From Lepidurus packardi (taxonomy: Eukaryota; Arthropoda; Branchiopoda; Notostraca; Triopsidae), in contig JAKZAN010000005.1 in assembly GCA_023053545.1 (NCBI GenBank), positions 11,160,001-11,224,000 of the forward strand: 64,000 nt of DNA, given 5' to 3'. The notes below the pieces were generated by a model, which was not told the DNA's origin, searched no databases, and saw only the letters and a list, made by a program, of their open reading frames with translations. How positions within the stretch are numbered: the stretch's first letter is position 1; every line of letters begins with the position of its first letter. Made by a program: the position numbers and the translations under genes. Of this stretch, positions 10,198 to 22,217 are shown piece after piece.

Positions 10198-13100
10198 ACT
10201 GTAAAAAAAGTTGGTAAAAATACAAGACTTTAACTATGATATTTTTGTAAATCTATGCACTATTCTTTGTAATGTGGTTGTAAAAATGGATTTGCTGTAA
10301 AATATCAAACATTTGTTGTTTTTTTACAACAATCTTGTAGTAAAATAGAAATACAATGATTTTTTTGTGAAACTAGGAAAAGTATTTGTATATCCGCAAA
10401 AGTAATTTGCAAAATTACGTGAAAACTCATGGTAAAAATTACAATTTACTTTTTATCTGGTTTTTCTGTGACTTCTTTGTATTTCTACATTACTTTTTAT
10501 AATTTTACAAGTTTTTATAATGGTTTTAATCACATTCATGTATCATTAAATAATAACGTCATTGTGAAAATACAACTGCATTTCTGTAAAAAGATGTGCA
10601 GAGTATGAGAATATATTTATATTGCAAAATAATTGTTAATGGAGAAAGTATTTTTGTACATTGATTTACATGCAATATTTCACTTGAATTGTGAACACCG
10701 TGATTTCTATAAATTTACGTGTATGTTGTTAAAATTGCGAAATCTGGACACACATCAGATTCGGTGTGATGTGAAAGACTGGTTGTAATTGATTCCTACC
10801 AAATAAAATAGCTTTTGACTTCAGTATCAAAATTTCTATAGTCAAAGCTGTTTTCTTAGTTTTTCATCTAGTGTCTGTCCGTGCAGGGTCGTGAGTACGT
10901 AATCGCATCGTAATACAATACCATTATATTATACCTATTCCGTATTTTAGTTGCTTCGAAAAAGCACAACAAAGTCTATTGCGATTATATTCATCCATTG
11001 GATCTCACTTTGTTCTAATCTACATTTTCCCCCTTGCTTTGAGTTAATTTATCCACTCCTACATGTTCCCCGTTTGCACCACGTGGCTGTATAACCGGTG
11101 AAAATTTTCCCCCTTTCCTTGCGCACGTGTTCGCCTCCCCCTTTCTTGCAATCACGTGACACAAGCTTCCTTAGCGTTAGTTCTGTATCTTTCTAAGAGT
11201 TTTTTTTTTTTTTAAATTCTAGAATGTTCTTTTGGCGTCCCCCTACGTAACCAATAGAAAAGGGGCAAAATCCGCACAGTGAAGGCATCTATCACCACGC
11301 CAACTTTCATTGTTGCAACAATGAAATTACCTTGGCAGTAGAAGGGATAGAACTTCCGCACTGGGTCCTTTGCTAGACCAGTTTTTTTTGCTCAGTACTA
11401 TATACTTAAATACAGTTAAAAGCAGTTCTACAACAATTCCAGGAGCAGTACAGTGGTAGCACCAGTGTATCCAGCCAGAGACCTTGCTAGACGCAATTTT
11501 CGCAAAGTTAGTTTCGGCCTTTCCTGTTGTTATAACCTGAGTCGTCTAGAGAGCAAGTAAGTTAACCTTTTACCTCAACTTTTGAGAAGATTTTTTCATA
11601 AGTAGCAATATAGTTGACACGACCTTCTGTTTGACAATCATAATAGCTTTTTCTCTCTTCTCCACTGTAGTAACTTCTGATAGGGATTCTTTTTAACCTT
11701 AATTTCCCCTACTTTGAATAGTTCTATTGGTCGTGTATTACAGGAGTGTTACCCCAAAACCAGCCAGGGATCCTAATCTTGCAATTTTTCGAAACCAAAT
11801 CCTGACTTCGCCTTACTTCTATATGCTCTTCGTCCCTTTTGTAATGTTTCATTGTTAAGTTGAGGTTTAATGACGACTAATTGAAATGTACTAAAAATGA
11901 GGGTATTCCATTGTTCTATGTGTAAAAAAGTATCGCACCAGCTTAAAGCATTTCGTCTTCACTTGAAAAGTCATGCACCTAAGGAGACACAGGAGGTTTT
12001 TCCTTGCTCAATGTGTGCTTCGGCATTTACGACACAGCACTCTCTAAGAATGCACGTTTCTTCTACTCATCAAGATGCAGCATATGTTAAGACCGAATCA
12101 CTGTACGGGAACGATTTCTCACTAAGCTGCACGATTACTGAATGCGGAAAAAGCTTTTCTAATTTACATCTTCTTCTGAAACACCTAAAAGCCCATGTTA
12201 GGTCTGGGGAAGAGACTAAATGTCCATTCAATAACTGCAGTTTTTCAGCTGAAGTGCTGTCAACTTTTACGTCTCACTTGACCAGAAAACACAAGAATAC
12301 GGCAAAGTCGTCTACTAGTATTGACCGTTCGCACGACACTTATATTGAATTTAATTTTATTGATGCACAAACATGTGGTACAGCAAACTCAGACAGTGTT
12401 GTAGAGTACGATCAGGACAACCACAGGGACAACGAAAAAGTTGTCGTAGAGAAATTAAACGAAATCGAACGTAGATTTAGCAGTGGATTAGAAATAACGT
12501 TAACACGTGCTCTTGCGAAACTGTACCTTCAGATGGAAGTAAAGTTTCTCATACCACAAAGCACTGTTGACGTAGTCATTGAAAATTACTTAGCTATAGC
12601 GAATCTTTCGAAACAACAGTGGATTGAGAGCACTAAAACATGTTTAACAGAAAAAGGGTTAGATGAAACGCTAATAAATGAAATTTGTGAAAACATGAGA
12701 AGTAAAGATCCAATAGTTAAGCTACATGAAAGTAAGGGAAGGCTAAGCACACCTTACTTGAGGAGACTCTTTTTTAAGGAAAACTTTAACTACGTCTCAC
12801 CTATCGAGTTTCGAGCTTCTTGTAATAGTTATTTTCATTACGTGCCAGTCGAGGAAACCCTTAAATTTTTGCTTAGCCACGACGTAGTTCGCAATTCTTT
12901 AGAACACTCTTGTCGTTCTGACGACATTTATTCTGATGTCTTTGACGGACTAGTTTTTAAGGCACTTCCGCTTGAAAGACAGAAAGGCATTCATCTTATT
13001 TTGTACACGGACGCTTTCGAAGTTGTATGCCCGATAGGTTACGCTGTGGCTAGGCACAAAGTTTTGGGGGTCTACATGGTGTTGGCGAATCTACCGCACT

Positions 13101-14556
13101 ACCTCAGGTCAAGTTATCCGCAACTCATGGCTGCAAGGCATTCAGTCCAGCTTTAGACCAAAACGAGACGGAAGAGAGCCAAATGGCCAAAAAAGAAGAT
13201 TTGAAGATGGAATTTAGACTGCGCGAAAGAAATTATTTGAAAACTGACCAGCTCATGAACGAAACCTACTGGGCACAGAGAAAGCTGCTTGAGACAGAAC
13301 CCCGTGTATCGTACCCAACTATAAGGAATGAATTTCCATTCTTATTTGAAGTGAAGTAATATTATAAGTTTTCGCATTTCTTTTAGTTGTATGTAACTGT
13401 TTAAACTTTTTCTTTTTATCACAGATACTTCTTTGGCCATTTGGGACGACTCCTGGGCAAGAGCGACATCCTAAGTTTTGCGCGAGAACACCTGAAAAAC
13501 GAATCCCAATTTATTTGGAAATTTGCCCAAGAAGATTTGTCGAAGAAGTTGGCGCACAAACAACTCCGAGACGTTTGTGAGCAAGTAAAGGTCTACAATG
13601 CCGTGACAAGAACAGATCAAGGCATTTTACATGGTGCCGTCCCGGTCATCGCTAGCCTATTCAAAGAAGCTCTTAATGATTTTTTCATCGTCACAGAGGT
13701 AAATTTTAATAAAAGACGTTAGGCATTCCTAAGCCACGAACTAATTGTAACTTTTAGGACTTGGAGGGCACGACAGAAAATCTTCCGTCACAGCCCTGTG
13801 TCCTAGCCGTAGGGGAAGGCCTTCTCGCTGCTGAGAAGTATTACGTTTGCATTGAAGGAGAATGCATGATGGTGTGCTCCGGTCTTGAAGAGGCCACGTT
13901 AGCAGCTTTTGGGTCCTATTACGTGTTTTGGCTGTGCTATCCTGCAACTATGGGGGCAACAATGGATTTTCTCGAAAGGTAATTTGAATACTTGTAAGAG
14001 TACACTCTTTTAGTTTTTTATTTATTGACAGGAATATTTTCGGGATAGTAGATGCCAAAGGGACCAAGGATTCAAGAAGGAAGAGCGTGAAAATCCACAC
14101 CAAATTGGCGAAATTTAACAACAGAAAGGTAGATGATACCGTGTCATCTGTTTACTCCGAGGCTTGACTCGAAGTGCTCTTGCGTTTGCGTCGAGACGGT
14201 CACCGTTTAATTTGTACTGTGACTTATAGTAAATTAACAAAGTTCGTAGTATTCGTTACAAAACTATTATATAAAAATACAATCACGAACGAAATTGTTT
14301 TTACATTTACGTTTGTAAAACTACAAAGAATGTTTGTAAATGTAAATAATAGAATCTTAGTAATTTTACGAAAAAGTGTAATAAAGATTGTTCGACAAAT
14401 CCTTGTAAATCTACAGAAACAGTTGTAAATGAAATACAAATATATTTGTATGTTTAGTTACAAACAACACATCGTATTAGCTTTTACAAATACATTAATA
14501 GTTGAATTTGCTGCACAACAAATTTTTAGTAAAAATACAATATTTTTTTTACAGTG
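10198..14556. mobile_element. DNA transposon with CACTG termini (CACTA/CMC-like)
   Basis: The left end reads CACTGTAAAAAAA at 10198 and the right end is its inverted copy, TTTTTTTACAGTG, ending at 14556: a perfect 13-bp terminal repeat. A TA dinucleotide flanks each side (10196-10197 and 14557-14558), consistent with a 2-bp target duplication. The outer 400-550 bp on both sides are unusually rich in TTGTAAAT, GTAAAATTAC and TTTACAA motifs in both orientations, resembling the subterminal repeats of CACTA-type elements. The interior holds one spliced gene (11897-14167) on the plus strand. Length is 4359 bp. CACTG ends suggest the CMC group (the 2-bp TA duplication would fit its Mirage branch), but superfamily placement is inference. 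The spurious ORFs at 14174-14439 lie in the AT-rich arm. Confidence 0.7.
11897..14167 (+). CDS. Transposon-borne C2H2 zinc-finger protein, possibly chimeric
   Basis: The first part, 11897 to about 13110, is one open frame with four C2H2 fingers in the first 135 residues (FHCSMCKKVSHQLKAFRLHL; FPCSMCASAFTTQHSLRMHV; a C..C..H..H at about residues 76-97; CPFNNC...H..H). A domain follows that ends in IHLILYTDAFEVVCPIGY and GVYMVLANLPHYLRSSYP, a block I recall from uncharacterised transposon-linked proteins of fish and cnidarians. The second part lies in a different frame from about 13130 and continues through exons 13425-13698, 13758-13978 and 14032-14167 (TGA). It resembles the C-terminus of SAMD3-like uncharacterised proteins (NETYWAQRKLLETEP; GSYYVFWLCYPATMGATMDF). 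I see no good intron at the frame change near 13110-13140. Expression and function are unknown. Confidence 0.55.
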
Positions 14557-14659
14557 TACGCAGAAATACATGAAAATTGTGTGAAATTACAACCAGAGTT
14601 CCAAAGATTAGAAAGTCATTCACAAATTATTTCTCATCGTGTTGTCAGGCAAGGTAAGA

Positions 14660-15952
14660 ATGACTATGGAAGGGAAGATACTGTTGATAGGATTTCTGGC
14701 TGTTGTGCCATTTTCATTCGGTAAGTAGCCTACATTTATGACATTACATATACTTCTCAAGAAAATACTGACAGCGAAGCACTCACACTTAGACTTTTTT
14801 TACACAGGAAACGAGTCGTGGAGAAAATTTGCCAGTAGTCCGAATTATAAAAATTTTAAACTGGTATCCGGAGATGCTAACATTGTACTGGTACATTATT
14901 ACTGTCCAGGTTCGACATTAATTTATCAAAATGAACTACATTCACTTCCTTAATTTTCCAAAAAAGTCTCTGCTTCCATTTTGTGGACAAAGATGTCATG
15001 TGCCATGGAATGCGTCAGAATCTCCAAGTGCCAGGCGTTTAATTACTACTCCAACGTGACTCACCAAACTTGCGAGTTCCTGGCCGACAATTTCTGCGTG
15101 AATAGTACCGGAAGCCTGTCCCTGCAACCACAATCAACCAGTTCAGTCTTCGATAAACTAAAAGATGGAACGACCCTATCTTGCCTGGATCAATACATGG
15201 CTAATGTATCAGCCAACCAGTGGTGTGAGAAATTAAAACCTGGTTGTACCGGTACCTGGCCAGTTTGTACCAACTGCGTTCAGACTTGCATTGACTGTCA
15301 ACTTCGTTACGGTCTCACTGGTTAGGATTGATCTTAAAATTGTTATTCTTTTTAGGGAAAACTATTCTTATATCTCTTAGGCGACTACCAATGCACACTC
15401 CGTCCTGGAGGAGAATCAACCAAGCCGATACGAGCGATTTGCTCTGGTGGTGGGATGTTTCTTATGAAAAGGAACGTGGACATTCCCTATGGGAATTTTG
15501 ATGACCGTTATTCGCTGGCAATCCCTGACATGAGTCGCATAAGTCAACTCAACGTGTACAATCAAATGCAGTTTTTTTTCGTATCGACATGGAATCCATA
15601 CGTCAGCTACATTGGGCTTTACAGGAACCCTTACATTGACTCCAACGGCACTTTAAGAAACATGACTTTTCGTTATTCGAGCTGGGGCGATCGAGATTAC
15701 TTTAACCTCAACGGCGGAGCTTTAGCACCGTCTCCTTTTATAGTGGTCGGCAACAGCACTGGAACTTGTGGCTCTTTCTGGCGACTCAAACCTACCAATA
15801 CGCTTTCTTGCCCTGGAGGGAATATCGGCTTGTTTGGTAATATTCAACGCAATTCCACAGGCCATGTCAACTACACTGGAATAAACTTTCCACCTGGTCA
15901 AGCTACTGGAGAACTTCTACAGTACGGCGATATTAGATTGTATCGCGTTTAG
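14660..15952 (+). CDS. Secreted PAN/Apple-like plus fibrinogen-like protein, copy 2
   Basis: Exons 14660-14720, 14808-14909, 14967-15320 and 15381-15952 give 1089 nt (362 aa) with intact frame. Exon 1 encodes a signal peptide (MTMEGKILLIGFLAVVPFSF). Exon 2 (102 nt) reads ESWRKFASSPNYKNFKLVSG. Exon 3 carries CAMECVRISKCQAFNYYSN, HQTCEFLADNFC and PGCTGTWPVCTNCVQTCIDC. Exon 4 carries YQCTLRPGGESTKPI, MSRISQLNVYNQMQFFF, YRNPYIDSNGTLRNMTF, TCGSFWRLKPTN, CPGGNIGLFG and ends DIRLYRV. It starts about 100 bp downstream of the transposon's right end, so its 5' flank was probably displaced by that insertion. It is closest to copy 1 by eye. Confidence 0.85.
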
Positions 15953-17653
15953 GACTGAACATAACTGCAGATATTTCGCGATACATTTTGTCTAATTATT
16001 TATTAAATATTTTGCACCAACATTCTATAACTAAACAGAAAGTTTCTTTCACAGCAAAAAATTTTAGTCGTTGTAAGGCTCCGGTACTCGTATAGCTTAG
16101 CCTGTTACGCGCCTAGCTATTCCAAGGTGGCGTGCAGTACTTTGTATAAGTGTGCATTAACGCGCATTGCTTCTGCGCATAGAACGACGTGCACGAAAAC
16201 TCTACATCTATGTATTCAATTTGCGTGCAGTTTTACTTACGAAATGTACCAAATTTGCAGATTTTCGATTTGTCTTTTACGAGGATAATAATTTGTTTGG
16301 ATTTTTGGAATTTCTTAAGGCAAAAATGAGAAAAGTGCAACACATTATTTTGGCATTATAACATTACTGTGAATAAATTTGTTTAAGTTCTCCTATACTT
16401 TTTAACGTGCGATTGTTTCTGTAAGGATCAGTCAACGAAATTATGGTCTTTGTCATTAGAAAGAACATTACACAACTGCAGTTGAATGATAAGAATCCGA
16501 TACAAAGACTGCCAGGCACACTTCATTCTTGTCAGCACGTATAAAACCGCGACAGTTTTACGGCAGCCCAAGTAGTCTTACTACAGCCTAATAAACCCGA
16601 ACAAGAATACTTCCCACTATATATCGTTCTGTCGAAACAGAAACCTCATGTAGTGCATTCCGCATATGATTTCTTAACCGACATGTAATATACATGAAGA
16701 AAGAAAACTAGATGTGCAGTCATAAAATATTCACTATCGAGTATCGTTGTAGAGCTAATACTATACCTTCTGCTTTGCGTTCTATCGTCCAGAAGTAAAG
16801 TGACTCTCTTCGAGTAACAACGTACCTTCACCGAAGTAATATTTGTAGTCTTTCAAAGAATTTCTATGTTTTAGGTTCATTTCTAAGGCATAGTTTAATT
16901 TACGTAATTCAAAGAGAATGAAAGAAATTAAACAAATATTAGAGAAGAATCATATACAAAGACTGCTAGGCACACTGCATTCTTGGCAACACGTACAAAA
17001 CCGTGACAGTTTTACGACAGCCCATGCCCCTTTTCCGTAGAAACCCGAGCAAGAATACTCCCCACTATAAATCGTTCTTTCGAAACAGAAACCTCGGGTA
17101 GGGCATTCCCCACATAATTTCTTAACCGGCATGTACTGTACATAAAGAAAAAAACTAGATGTGCAGTCATACAATTTTCACTATCGAGTATCATTGTAGA
17201 GCTACTACTATACCTTTTGTTTTGCATTCTATCGTCCAGAAGTAAAGTGACTCTCTTCGAGTAACAACGTACCTTCATCGAAGTAATATTTGTAGTCTTT
17301 AAAAGAACTTCTATGTTTAGGTTCATTTCTAAGGAAAAGTTTAATTCACGTAATTCAAAGAAAATGCAACAAACTAATCAACTATTATAGCGACTTGAAA
17401 GACAAAATTCAGTCAAATCGAGCTAAGGTATCTTTAGCACTTTTCAGAAAGGAATTTAATGTCCCTCCAAATTTCTGCTTGTAACGCTTTAGACTTAGGG
17501 AAACTAAGAATATAACATACAACAAGAAAATTATTTTTTAATAAATAGTTTTGATTTCGACTTTCTTGACAGAATTAAATTTACTGTGTTAATTTTTGTT
17601 TAGGTGGTGTTTCTAGTATGTGCATGAGTACAAGTACATCCGTTGTTAGATCA
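15953..17653. repeat. Spacer containing a tandem duplication of 5' flank
   Basis: Two imperfect copies of a roughly 430-bp block lie at about 16465-16870 and 16935-17310. Shared strings include CAGTTTTACG.CAGCCC, CTAGATGTGCAGTCAT and AGTGACTCTCTTCGAGTAAC. The first copy has a TATAAAA at 16540-16546; the second reads TACAAAA there. The minus-strand open frames here follow from the duplication and I do not call them genes. Confidence 0.6.
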
Positions 17654-18954
17654 ATGGAGAAATTCAGTACTATATTAATATTCCTTACTATTCTTCAATC
17701 TTCTTTGGGTAACCTATACTACAGTACATCAACCTAAAAATTGATAGACCTAAGAAAATATGTCTTTAATAGGAAGTGAGCAATGGAGTAAATTTGCCAT
17801 CAGTACGAAATATCGTGGTTTTAAACTAGTGCCTACAAGTACTGATGGTTTACTTGCTCTTCATTTCTATCCAGGTTCGCTTATAATGCAATTTATTTTA
17901 TTAACTTTACAAAGTCTTAAATTAAAGTGTTGAATTCATTACTTTGGACACGGAGGTACTGCGCTAGCGATTGTCTTCAAAGTATTGACTGTCTAGCCTT
18001 CAATTTCTACTCGAATAATTCGCACTACACGTGCGAATTACTCAAAAACAATTACTGCGCTTCATCGTTGCGAAACGTTTCGTTGGTTCTCTGGCCCGGA
18101 AGTTCTATCTGGGAGAAAGTAGCGGGAATTACCAGCCAATCTTGTCTGGACCAAGCCTTCACTGCTGTACCAGCCCCTCAATTATGCGAAACAATCTTTC
18201 CAGGATGTACCGGCATTTGGCCAAACTGCAATAACTGCACCCAAACTTGCATCGATTGCAAACAACGTTACCTGTACACCGGTATGAGTTTTGTTTTCAA
18301 AAATCCTAATTTTAAAACTAAACTTGGATTACGTGAGGTTAACGAAGAAGGTATTGACTGCTGTTTAAATCTTCTTTTGCTTAAACAGGGTACTCCGAGT
18401 GTACGCTACGGCCTGGCGGACCTTCGACCCCGCCAATTTTCACAAGCTGTTGGGATTACCTGACGTACCTCATGAAAAGGGAAGTGGATCCATCCACCGG
18501 TACCGTGCTCCAATACTACATGATGTCACTCCCAGACATGAAACGATTAATAGATCTCAAAGTCTACAATAGGATCCAGTTCTTTTTCCAAGTAGGGCTA
18601 CAGCGTGTTCAATATTTTGGCTACTATAAGAATCAGTGCATCGATGCCAGCGGTACATTGAGTAACCTGACCTTTGTGTCTTCGTCTCCAAATGCTGGAA
18701 TTGATAGCTTGGGGTTGAACGGGGGAGTACTGGCTCCTGCTCCTTTCATATCAATCAATGACAGCAATAACAGCTGTGGCTCCTTCTGGAGATTGAAACC
18801 TACGAACAACGTTACTTGTCCAGGCGGAGGTGTGGGCATGTTTGGAGCTGTCGTCAAAGACGCGAATGGCAAGGTAATTGATACTGGCATACACTGGCCG
18901 AATGTCGGTACAGAATTGATCGTTTATAGCGACGTAGGTCTGGTTAACGTTTGA
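17654..18954 (+). CDS. Secreted PAN/Apple-like plus fibrinogen-like protein, copy 3
   Basis: Exons 17654-17708, 17773-17874, 17928-18281 and 18389-18954 sum to 1077 nt (358 aa). The signal peptide is MEKFSTILIFLTILQSSLG. Exon 2 (102 nt) reads EQWSKFAISTKYRGFKLVPT. Exon 3 has CASDCLQSIDCLAFNFYSN, HYTCELLKNNYC and PGCTGIWPNCNNCTQTCIDC. Exon 4 has ECTLRPGGPSTPPIFTSCW, LMKREVDPSTG, DMKRLIDLKVYNRIQFFF, SNLTF, a GIDSLGLNGG segment and SCGSFWRLKPTN, then CPGGGVGMFG and NTGIHWP-type DTGIHWP. With the 9.5-kb remnant and the pseudogene at 19.8 kb it forms a closely related subgroup. Confidence 0.85.
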
Positions 18955-19789
18955 ACGCTTAAAAAATTCTGCAGAAATCTTTTCAGACTTAACAGCATTC
19001 TATGCACAGTATATATAAATTCACATCTTGAGTGTTCACAAAGCCTTGTTATGAATTCAAACATCAATAAAGGCTTCGAGTTTCAACAAGTAACCAGCTT
19101 TAGTACTTGCCAGGCAATTGAAGCCAATAAACACAATATAAATTAGATAAAGGATCAATAAATAGAGGTTTATCGGACTTCTAACTCAACGACTTATAGT
19201 TTGAAAAAATAGTAAAGATCAGTCTCAGTCTAAGTATCGACTCTTTCTGACATTCCACGGATTGAACAAAGGCATAGAAAACAATGCTCCTTGCTCTAAA
19301 TCACATAAGAACAATATGTATGAGTGTTATAATAAATCTCAGAACTGGATCATGAAAGGCATCCTAGTACCAGTGACCAACGTCAACTGACAACCTTATG
19401 ACGGTCAGAAAAACGAACAAGACCTTCCCTTCCACTCAATCTTTCCATTAAGATTGAAGGCCCTGAGCAGGTGTCGCCAGAATTGTTTCTTACCTTATAA
19501 GAACGTACTTCTCATAAAAAACTGTCTGGAATACAATAGAAAAGAATAGAAAAGGAGCTTCTGAGTGATCCACTGTAATACACAACGAAGCTATGAAACA
19601 TGACAGGCCTTCTAGTACTTTACATTGCCTTTCTGTTCCTTTAGTGCTTTTCCAGACTTGTTAGGTACGAAATGGGATTACCGCGAAACAACTAGCACAT
19701 TATCGAACAAAATAACTGAAGTAATAATTTCTAGAAAAGGAGCTCTTTAAAAATTTGATTGAAATAACTAAACGTAACTGACTTTAGCA
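18955..19789. other. Spacer with decayed duplicated flank
   Basis: AT-rich. About 19550-19740 resembles 8650-8830, a trace of the same segmental duplication. I found no signal-peptide exon for the pseudogene that follows. Confidence 0.4.
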
Positions 19790-20987
19790 TGAATCCAACA
19801 ATGGAGTAAGCTTCCAATTAGTAAGACATCGAGATTTGAAATTACTACTCAAAAGTATTGACGTCGCACTTGCACTACAGTTCTACCCAGGTTCGTTTGC
19901 AAAAAAATCGATGATATCAATCGTAATTGGCTAGTTTCTCACAATTATTATTTCTTTTGTGGTATAAAATTCGCATTATTAAAGTAACGACACCCGAACA
20001 TTGGACTCGGATGTACTGCGTTACAGAATACATTGAAAGGTTTGACTTTCGAGCGTTCAACTTGTTCTCCAATGCTTCGCACTACACATGCGAATTACTC
20101 AAAGACAATTACTGCGGGCCGTCGTTGCGAAGCTTTTCATTCATTATCTGGCCAGTTAAGTTCCATCTGGGAGAAACTAGCTGAACGTGTAACCCAATCT
20201 TGTTTGGACCAAGCATTCGCTACTGTACCCACAACCGAATTATACGCAACGGTGTTCCCAGAATGTACTGGCACCTGGCCAAATTGCAACAACTGCGTGT
20301 AATCTTGTATTGACTACAAGAATCGCTACGGTTACGGAGATACCACCTTTTAAACGATCTTAAACCTTTTAAACAAGATATCCTCAAGCCCTCAATCATA
20401 CCGTTATTGAATGAACTACTGGAATACACTTAAGTCGTTCTTATTCCCTCACAGGATACGCCACATGTACGATTAGGCCTGGCCGACCGCCCTACCGACC
20501 AATTTATACGAGTTGCTGGGATTGATCTGACGTTCATCATGAAAATGAGGGTTGACCTCGGTAATGTTAATGTAATTGAGAACTGTACGATGTCCCTTGC
20601 AGAATGAATCATTTGGTGGACCTTAACGTCTAAAATCGGCTCCAGTTTTACGCACAAGCAGGAGGCAAAGAATACTACGGTCACTACATGAATTCGTATA
20701 TCGACATCAGTGGAACGTTAAGGAATTTGACGTATTTGTCTTCAATTCCAACTGACGGAATTGATAGCTTGGGTTTGAACGGGGGAGTACTGGGTCCGGC
20801 TCCTTTCATATCGATCAATGATGGCACTAACGGCTGTGGCTCCTTCTGGCGGTTCAAAACTACCAACAACCATTCTTGTCCTAGAGGGGGTGTTGGCTTT
20901 TTCGGTGCCGTCCCCAAAGGTGCGAACGGCCAGGTAATCGATACTGGCATGCATTGGCCGAATGCTGGCACAGACAATGTGTATTAA
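19790..20987 (+). pseudogene. Decayed copy of the secreted family
   Basis: An exon-2-like stretch at about 19800-19891 is frameshifted. The exon-3-like stretch (about 19990-20310) keeps HWTRMYCVTEY and HYTCELLKDNYC, but it has lost cysteines (C to Y in VTEY, C to F in FDFRAF), carries a 1-bp frameshift near 20155 and reads NNCV-stop at 20299-20301. The exon-4-like stretch (about 20455-20987) has a TGA at CWD-stop and further frameshifts. The last 100 codons are open (NSYIDISGTLRNLTYLSSIP, CGSFWRFKTTN, DTGMHWPNAG) and end early. No signal-peptide exon is apparent. It is closest to the copy at 17654. Confidence 0.8.
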
Positions 20988-21734
20988 GCCGACCTAGCAT
21001 TGAGTAAATGAACCCTGTCAGGCCAAGTCCGTAAACTGTCCTATTTCGCAAAATTCTATCATTTCTTTTCACTTAACGTATTCTGTAGAAGCGTTCCATA
21101 TGTACTGATTGCACATATAAACAAGCAAAAAAATACTTTTTAAATGAGTACGAAAGCTTAACAACTGTTAGTATTCTCCAAACGGTTCGCAATAGCAACA
21201 ATGTTACTAAGGATCATATTATCGTAGTTCGAGGCTTCCTCAAAACAAGTAGTGCTCGCACTCTAGCAAGCTCACATAAAACCCAGAAAGCTAAGTTTAT
21301 TAAAAAAAATTTGAAACACAATGGAAACTTTGGTATTAAGGATAATCTTATCATCTTTAGAGGCTTTCTCAGTATCATCACCGAACTTGATTCCTTCTAT
21401 TTTTGCATTCCGTTCCATCCCTTTTTTAGAAATATCTTTTTTGTTTTTTAAATAAATCAAGTGCATCGTGACTATGCTGATATTATTATATCTGATATTA
21501 TGAATAAGCTCCAGTAGATAAGGTTACTACAATGTTTAGGTTCCTATGCAGTCTCGTGTTTCTTATCGGACGACTTATTTTAAATTACAGATAATAAGAC
21601 TAGAATAATCACTTCCAACAGATAGTCAAACTTAACTGAAGACCATCACAACGTAGGAACATCATGTAGAGCTTCCATTTAGAAGCGCTAGCAAGCTCAC
21701 ATAAAACCCCAGAAAGCTGTGAGCTTATTAAAAA
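20988..21734. other. Spacer, no gene seen
   Basis: AT-rich. The phrase GCTCACATAAAACCC.AGAAAGCT occurs near 21270-21290 and again near 21697-21717, a short direct repeat. No coding region is supported. Confidence 0.4.
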
Positions 21735-22217
21735 ATGTGCTGGGATAGTTTTACAACGTGGTTTGATGGACAGAGTAACCGCCACAAACATTATTTCTTC
21801 TATATCTTGCTTGTAATAGTGTACCTGGTTCTGTTCAGCCTTTCCTCCACAATGTTCTACTTCGTATTTCCAAGTTCCACGGTTGACACGTTCCAGGGTA
21901 GTCCTAGTCTACTTTTGCATGGTAAATCAACATCAAGTTTCCCCAAGACGAATGCTAAGAACCTTAAAACCCTCAAACATCCTGGCAATACGAGAGTTAA
22001 CACTAGCTTCAAAACCGATCCTCCTTCGATCCGCAAATTGCCATTCCAACTGGAAGAAAATCTTACTGTCAAGAAACCCGGGTTTCGTAAAGCCCCTCTG
22101 GCGGGACGCTTTGTCTACAGGTGGCATGCCTCAACTCCCGCTGCATCAACGGAAAAGATGATGGTTGCCGAGGATGTACCTTCTATTTTCCTAGCGCGCA
22201 TTGCTGAACTGCTTTAA
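21735..22217 (+). CDS. Hypothetical single-pass membrane protein
   Basis: An intronless 160-codon ORF from ATG to TAA. Residues 20-45 (YFFYILLVIVYLVLFSLSST) form a strong membrane helix preceded by a short basic stretch (NRHKH), fitting a signal anchor. The remainder is basic and rich in Pro, Ser and Lys (SIRKLPFQLEENLTVKKPGF), with no cysteines after the first residues and no known domain. Possible polyadenylation signals (ATTAAA near 22355, AATAAA near 22372) follow. It is unlike the surrounding secreted family in structure and composition. It could be a real lineage-specific gene or the first exon of a truncated gene; transcript evidence would decide. Confidence 0.4.
   Translation: MCWDSFTTWFDGQSNRHKHYFFYILLVIVYLVLFSLSSTMFYFVFPSSTVDTFQGSPSLLLHGKSTSSFPKTNAKNLKTLKHPGNTRVNTSFKTDPPSIRKLPFQLEENLTVKKPGFRKAPLAGRFVYRWHASTPAASTEKMMVAEDVPSIFLARIAELL

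Noticed and set aside
14174..14439. Open frames on both strands at the right arm of the DNA transposon
   Set aside because: Low-complexity AT-rich subterminal repeats; the predicted peptides are repetitive and appear on both strands.
16646..17326. Two similar minus-strand ORFs beginning MKVRCYSKRV
   Set aside because: Their similarity comes from the tandem duplication of a flank; they differ by frame changes and show no domain.
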